This document shows positions 59,770 to 64,000 of a stretch of DNA of 64,000 nucleotides, in pieces; position 1 is the first letter of the stretch, and each line of letters begins with the position of its first letter. Made by a program: the position numbers and the translations under genes. Source of the DNA: Leptospira kobayashii (GTDB taxonomy: Bacteria; Spirochaetota; Leptospiria; Leptospirales; Leptospiraceae). Under the pieces are notes generated by a model. That model saw only the letters and a program-made list of their open reading frames with translations, made no database searches and was not told the origin of the DNA. Location: assembly GCF_003114835.2 (NCBI RefSeq), contig NZ_AP025028.1, forward strand, positions 2,074,001-2,138,000, written 5' to 3'.

Positions 59770-61590
59770 CTAACCTAACGGGAGTTCGATCTTAAACTTA
59801 CATCCGCCCAATTTCGAATCTTCCACCGATATATGGCCATGATGATCTATGATTGTTTTTTGGACTACTGCAAGACCGATCCCAGAACCATGATTTTCCT
59901 TTGTAGAAAAGTAAGGTTCAAATATTTTTTCCCGCAAATCGGAAGAAAGCCCCGGCCCGGAATCCTCGATTTCGATAATCACCGATTTTCTCAACGCTTT
60001 CTTTTGGAGCCTTGCCGTAAGTCTTATCTTTTTAGCTTTGGTGGTCAAAAGATCCACGTCTTCGTTGGAACCGCTATCCGACTGAATGGCTTCTACAGCA
60101 TTCTTCAAAAGATTGTTGATCACCCCCAAAAAAAGGCGTTTGTCGATGAACAACTCAGGCAAAGTTTCGCTCAGTTTCAGTTCGAATTCTATATCCGTAG
60201 ATTCCTGGAAGAGTCTTACCGCTTCCAAAAGAATAGGATTCAAATTCTGATTGATAAGTACAGGTACGGGCATTCGGGCGAATTCGGTAAATTCCTTAAC
60301 CAGATGTTCCAAAACCCTCACCTGACCGATGATAGTTTCGGTTGCATCATTAATCACCGAAGTTAGATTTTCAGTATTTTGATTTTGAAATTTTCTTTGG
60401 ATTCTTTCCGCAGAAAGTTGGATCGGAGTAAGAGGATTTTTGATTTCATGCGCCATTCTTTGCGCAACTTCCTTCCAAGCGGCAATTCTTTGCGTGTGCA
60501 TCAATTCTTCCGATTTGGATTTTAAATCCGCAACCATCTGGTTGAAAGAGTCAATCAGAATTCCCATCTCTCCGTCTTCGGACATTTCAATCTTTACATC
60601 GGACTCGCCGAGAGATACTTTCTTAGTTGCATTCGCCAAATTGATGATAGGTCTTGAAATTTTACGGGCGAATACGAATGAAAACAGAATAGCCACAAAA
60701 AACATGGAAAAGGAAAAAATACCTATCGTTAAACGGATACTATGTGGAATTTTTTCTTTCCAAATCCTAACTGTATTATAAGTTGAAGTTGCGTTTATTA
60801 TATTCAGAACCTCTGTCTCGGAACCTCTATGAATTCTCTGCCCCAAAATCAAATTCACTTCTTCAGCCAGAGGAAATAACAGAAAGTAATAGGAAATATC
60901 TTCACGATAGAGCCTTGCATCCAATACGTTTTGATTGTCTTTCAGTTGAGTGAATTCAAGATCGTTTATGTATTTATAAAGCCCTTTCGATTCGAACTTA
61001 ACAACACTCCCTTCCGTATAACAAAGATAATAGTCTTCTTTATCGAAAAATCCCAGTTCAACGGCTTTTCTGAAGATCAGATAACTGTCTTTGGGAGTGT
61101 TTTTGATTTGATTGAATAGGTGATTGCCTTTGTAAAACAGATTTGTTTCGGCCGGTTTCTCTTCCGATGAAATCAATACCACAGCGGATTTCAAAGCATT
61201 GGAAATATCCACCCGATAAAATCCTTCAATCAACTTTCCGGTTAAATTGGAAGAAAGAATAAAAATAGGCAACGAAGGAAGAAGTGCCACAAAGAGAAAA
61301 GCTAATGTAAGTCTGTAACGAATCGAACTTCTGATTTTACCCGTTTCCAAATTCCTTTTGTTACGGTAAACATAGGAAATCATCAATGCTAAGATAAAAA
61401 ACGGAATCAAAAGCAATAGATAAGTATCTATTTTTGCCGTAAAAGGAACTTCATCATCCCTTCTAAATATGAAAATTTCGGAGAGAGTGACTGCTACACT
61501 GATGGTGAGAAGAAATACAAATGCGTCCCTAAGATAATAACGGTTTTCTTCTGAAATCCGAAATCTGGACTGTAAATTATTTAGGAACAT
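59770..61590 (-). CDS. ntrY: NtrY-type sensor histidine kinase
   Basis: The 606-residue kinase has three N-terminal membrane spans (about 22-42, 56-76, 92-116), a periplasmic-sized domain to about 283, a fourth span (about 284-308), HAMP, and a histidine kinase core with His381 (MAHEIKNPLTPIQLS) and an ATP domain NLLKNAVEAIQ, GSGIGLAVVQ. No PAS motif is clear. It is the likely partner of the adjacent regulator. The start overlaps the ptsH stop by 14 bases. Confidence 0.92.
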   Translation of the reverse strand: MFLNNLQSRFRISEENRYYLRDAFVFLLTISVAVTLSEIFIFRRDDEVPFTAKIDTYLLLLIPFFILALMISYVYRNKRNLETGKIRSSIRYRLTLAFLFVALLPSLPIFILSSNLTGKLIEGFYRVDISNALKSAVVLISSEEKPAETNLFYKGNHLFNQIKNTPKDSYLIFRKAVELGFFDKEDYYLCYTEGSVVKFESKGLYKYINDLEFTQLKDNQNVLDARLYREDISYYFLLFPLAEEVNLILGQRIHRGSETEVLNIINATSTYNTVRIWKEKIPHSIRLTIGIFSFSMFFVAILFSFVFARKISRPIINLANATKKVSLGESDVKIEMSEDGEMGILIDSFNQMVADLKSKSEELMHTQRIAAWKEVAQRMAHEIKNPLTPIQLSAERIQRKFQNQNTENLTSVINDATETIIGQVRVLEHLVKEFTEFARMPVPVLINQNLNPILLEAVRLFQESTDIEFELKLSETLPELFIDKRLFLGVINNLLKNAVEAIQSDSGSNEDVDLLTTKAKKIRLTARLQKKALRKSVIIEIEDSGPGLSSDLREKIFEPYFSTKENHGSGIGLAVVQKTIIDHHGHISVEDSKLGGCKFKIELPLG

Positions 61591-61855
61591 CTAGTTCAAA
61601 ATTATTTTTGACGAGCTTTTCAATTGCGGATAACGCTTCGTCTTCCCGATTCCCATCCGCTTTTACGGAAAATTCCACACCGGCACCTAAGGCCAACATC
61701 ATAAGTCCCATAATCGATTTTCCATTGACTTCTATATCATCCTTGATGACAAAAATTTCACACGGAAAGGAAGCTGCTACTTTTACGAATAAAGAGGCGG
61801 GCCTCGCATGTAAGCCCATTGACTCTTCGTTAATCTTTAACTGGATTTGTTTCAA
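61577..61855 (-). CDS. ptsH: HPr phosphocarrier protein
   Basis: The 92-residue HPr carries phosphate on His16 (GLHARPAS) and has the regulatory Ser47 (NGKSIMGLMML) that HprK phosphorylates. It overlaps the hprK 3' end by 26 bases via a TTG start and the ntrY start at its end. No PTS permease is in this window, so it probably acts in signalling rather than sugar uptake. Confidence 0.94.
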   Translation of the reverse strand: MKQIQLKINEESMGLHARPASLFVKVAASFPCEIFVIKDDIEVNGKSIMGLMMLALGAGVEFSVKADGNREDEALSAIEKLVKNNFELDVPK

Positions 61856-62792
61856 TTTTGCTCTGTTGGATATATGTATTTAGTTTTGTGGAAAATTCTT
61901 TCGCGCTATTCTTTCCCATTTTTCGAAGACGCTGATTCATTGCTGCGGTTTCTACAATGATCGGAATATTTCTTCCCGGTTTCACCGGAATTTCAATATA
62001 AGGAATGGAAACACCTAATATATCTTCCGTGCTGAGCTCAATGCCTGTTCTTTCATACTCGGCATGCTCTTCCCATTCTTTCAAGTTGATGATGAGTTCG
62101 ATCAGTTTGTGGTCACGAACGGAACCAACACCAAACAGATCTTTGATGTTCAAAATCCCTAGTCCTCTGATTTCCATATGATGGCGAAGCAAATCGGAAC
62201 ATGATCCTATCAAATAACTTTCGCTGAGCCTTCTGATTTCCACCATATCGTCCGCAACCAGACGATGCCCTCTTTCGATCAGTTCGAGAGCAGTCTCACT
62301 TTTTCCCACTCCTGACTTTCCCGTAAGTAGAGTTCCTATACCGAATACTTCGATCAAAACTCCATGACGCATCGTACGAGGTGCCAATGCCCTGTCTAAA
62401 ATTTGAGAAATCAAAGTAATGAATCGATGAGTGGAGACGGGAGTCAAAAACAAAGGGATACCTTTTTGTCTTGCCATTTCAACAAAAGGAGCCTGAGGTT
62501 CGTTTCCGTGAGTATATATAATACAGTTTAGGTGGAATTGAAAAAACTTTTCAGTGATATCGTTCAAATGTTCGGGAGTGAGTGAATTCAGATAAGCCCA
62601 CTCTCCTTTGCCGAAAATCTGAATCCTATCATTGGCAAAAAAATCGAAAAAGCCGGTAAGGGAAAGCCCCGGGCGATTGATCTCTGCATTATTAATGCGG
62701 TTGGTTAATCCTTCTTCGCCTGTTATCAATACAAGCTTAAGATCCTCATGTTCTCGGAGTATCGTTTCCACTGTAATTCCCGGTACGGGCAT
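61830..62792 (-). CDS. hprK: HPr kinase/phosphorylase
   Basis: The 320-residue HprK phosphorylates and dephosphorylates HPr at Ser. It has His143 (RHGVLIEVFG), the P-loop GKSGVGKS (158-165), the signature EIRGLGILNI (208-217) and KPGRNI (271-276). Both activities are expected from the conserved motifs. It is three bases after rpoN and overlaps ptsH, which supports joint control. Confidence 0.95.
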   Translation of the reverse strand: MPVPGITVETILREHEDLKLVLITGEEGLTNRINNAEINRPGLSLTGFFDFFANDRIQIFGKGEWAYLNSLTPEHLNDITEKFFQFHLNCIIYTHGNEPQAPFVEMARQKGIPLFLTPVSTHRFITLISQILDRALAPRTMRHGVLIEVFGIGTLLTGKSGVGKSETALELIERGHRLVADDMVEIRRLSESYLIGSCSDLLRHHMEIRGLGILNIKDLFGVGSVRDHKLIELIINLKEWEEHAEYERTGIELSTEDILGVSIPYIEIPVKPGRNIPIIVETAAMNQRLRKMGKNSAKEFSTKLNTYIQQSKIETNPVKD

Positions 62793-62795
62793 GGT

Positions 62796-64000
62796 TTAAC
62801 CTTTTAATGAACTAATTCGTTTGCGTTGGTTTGAAGGTAAAATTTTCAAAACCTTTCTATATTTTGCAACTGTCCTTCTGGCAATTTCAATCCCTTTTTT
62901 CTCCATAATATCAACGATATCCTGATCGGAGAGAGGGTTCGTATCATCTTCCGCCTTCACCAAATTGCGGATGATTTCATGGATCTTTTTGGAACTTTCC
63001 TTTCCACCTTCCATCGATTTTACTCCGGAAGAGAAAAACCATTTCAATTCGAAAATTCCCCAAGTCGTTTGAATGTATTTATTTGTTGTTATGCGGGAAA
63101 TGGTGGATTCATGCAGGCTGAGCTTTTCTGCGATTTCTTTCAAAGTAAGCGGTTTGATATGGGTGATACCGCCTCGGAAAAAATCCACCTGAAAATCGAT
63201 GATGGAACTCACCACTCTTTGCAAAGTCTGACGTCTCTGTTGGATGGAGCGAATGAGCCACTGAGCGGAACTGAACTTGGTTTGAAAATATTCCTTGTCT
63301 GTCGCAGGAAGTTTTGTATTCAATAATTCCTTATATTCGTCTTGGATGGCAAGTTTGGGAAGCCATTCGTCATTGATGAATATATTGAACTCTCCTCCAA
63401 TTTCTTTTACAACAACATCCGGAACAACATAATCTGTTTTTTTGCCTTGGTAAAGAGTGGCAGGATACGGTTCCAGTTTTTTGATAAAACGGGCAAGCTG
63501 TGAAACTTCATCTTCAGTGATTCTGAGATTTTTGGCGATTTTTTTGTAATCTATCCTTTCCAAATCATTTAAAAATTCATCGATCAGTTTATGCAAAAGT
63601 ATATTTTCAGGGAAAAGAATCCTCGCTTGGATGAGTAGAGTTTCCTGAATGTCCTTTGCTCCGATCCCGATAGGATCCAATTCATTGATTAGCCGGAGCA
63701 CCTTACGTAGCTTAACTTCGCTATAACCCATTTCTTTTGCGATTTCACTCAAGTCATGGTTCAGGAAACCCTTTTCATCAATCATTGAAATCAAAACTTC
63801 GCCCATTTCGAACTCGGAATTGGTCAATCGTATCAACCGAAGTTGGCCTAATAGATGTTCCTCTAACGACTCTCCACGCGTTGTCGATTCGATATATTTT
63901 TGATTTCTATCGCTTGCTTCCTGGTTATAAGTCCTCGGTCCTTCTATCGAATAAGTTTCTTGCCAATTTACATCTGTACTTTTTTCATGATTGAGTTTTT
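62796..64000 (-). CDS. rpoN: RNA polymerase sigma-54 factor (5' part beyond window)
   Basis: The frame is open from the stop at 62796 to the window edge, about 401 codons, with no stop inside, so the N-terminal part is outside. The C-terminal RpoN box region is present (IARRTVAKYRKVLKILPSNQ, with the usual RRTVAKYR), as is the core-binding and HTH part (LKEIAEKLSLHESTISRITTNK). A TTG at 63836 is not the start since the sequence runs on with EEHLLGQLRL. It leads into hprK. It directs RNA polymerase to -24/-12 promoters and needs activators such as the downstream ntrX product. Confidence 0.96.
   Translation of the reverse strand, partial: KLNHEKSTDVNWQETYSIEGPRTYNQEASDRNQKYIESTTRGESLEEHLLGQLRLIRLTNSEFEMGEVLISMIDEKGFLNHDLSEIAKEMGYSEVKLRKVLRLINELDPIGIGAKDIQETLLIQARILFPENILLHKLIDEFLNDLERIDYKKIAKNLRITEDEVSQLARFIKKLEPYPATLYQGKKTDYVVPDVVVKEIGGEFNIFINDEWLPKLAIQDEYKELLNTKLPATDKEYFQTKFSSAQWLIRSIQQRRQTLQRVVSSIIDFQVDFFRGGITHIKPLTLKEIAEKLSLHESTISRITTNKYIQTTWGIFELKWFFSSGVKSMEGGKESSKKIHEIIRNLVKAEDDTNPLSDQDIVDIMEKKGIEIARRTVAKYRKVLKILPSNQRKRISSLKG

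Overview
The window is a dense chromosomal segment from a spirochaete of the family Leptospiraceae, most likely a Leptospira of the saprophytic (L. biflexa-like) side. This is inferred from recognisable proteins, frequent TTG starts, moderate G+C (near 40% by eye), many lipoproteins, a B12-dependent ribonucleotide reductase, a single-cytochrome (type B) succinate dehydrogenase and a complete type II secretion operon. I see no insertion sequence, phage, CRISPR array or other mobile DNA, and no gene-free stretch over about 240 bases other than the 464-base gap at 28028-28491, which holds a tRNA.

Layout. 1-5028 (minus): a two-headed XRE regulator with its own terminator, then a run NSS transporter / 38-residue membrane peptide / DinG-like helicase / exported protein whose genes overlap by ATGA or abut. 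5119-7002 (minus): a SurA/PrsA-like foldase lipoprotein and a coiled-coil protein. 7065-8180 (plus): a STAS protein and a polyprenol/diacylglycerol-kinase-like membrane enzyme. 8222-15517 (minus): one long operon eno - ftsB-like - clpP - YheT-type hydrolase - tldD - tldE - DUF4416 - lipoprotein, with a good promoter in front of eno. 15642-19953 (plus): lepA, a small membrane protein, a PLP-enzyme relative and a family 2 glycosyltransferase. 20046-23424 (minus): sdhCAB with a strong terminator. 23664-25189 (plus): small membrane protein, SPFH-domain lipoprotein, lipoprotein. 25374-28265: beta-lactamase-fold lipoprotein, DUF1272 protein, small membrane protein, L,D-transpeptidase and tRNA-Asn. 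28492-32139 (plus): nrdJ, ending in a bidirectional terminator.

32228-45691 (minus): a complete type II secretion operon gspC-N, led by a lipoprotein and a LysM/M23 peptidase. 45813-47294 (plus): comM. 47296-52889 (minus): a translation/RNA operon rpsP-khpA-rimM-trmD-rplS-rnhB that continues into a YlqG-position protein, a free FlhB C-terminal domain protein, a damaged HD-GYP protein, yraN and a 66-residue protein, with gene order echoing Bacillus rpsP-ylqH. 52950-64000 (minus): an uninterrupted operon rpoN (cut by the window edge) - hprK - ptsH - ntrY - ntrX - UDG-like - priA - fmt - PASTA protein - rpe, joining sigma-54, the PTS phosphocarrier and an NtrYX two-component system.

Most of the content is ordinary core genome. 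The most interesting points are: rnhB has its catalytic DEAGRG motif upstream of any ATG/GTG/TTG codon in its frame, leaving an AUA or AUU start or a start-loss; a hidden MetS-like subunit gene lies behind the NSS transporter; several enzymes lack expected metal ligands (DinG-like, PriA, HD-GYP); the XRE regulator is an ungapped internal duplication; and an SPFH protein carries a lipoprotein signal. I found no clearly new multi-gene system; the SPFH-lipoprotein cluster and the sigma-54/PTS/NtrYX operon are the best candidates.
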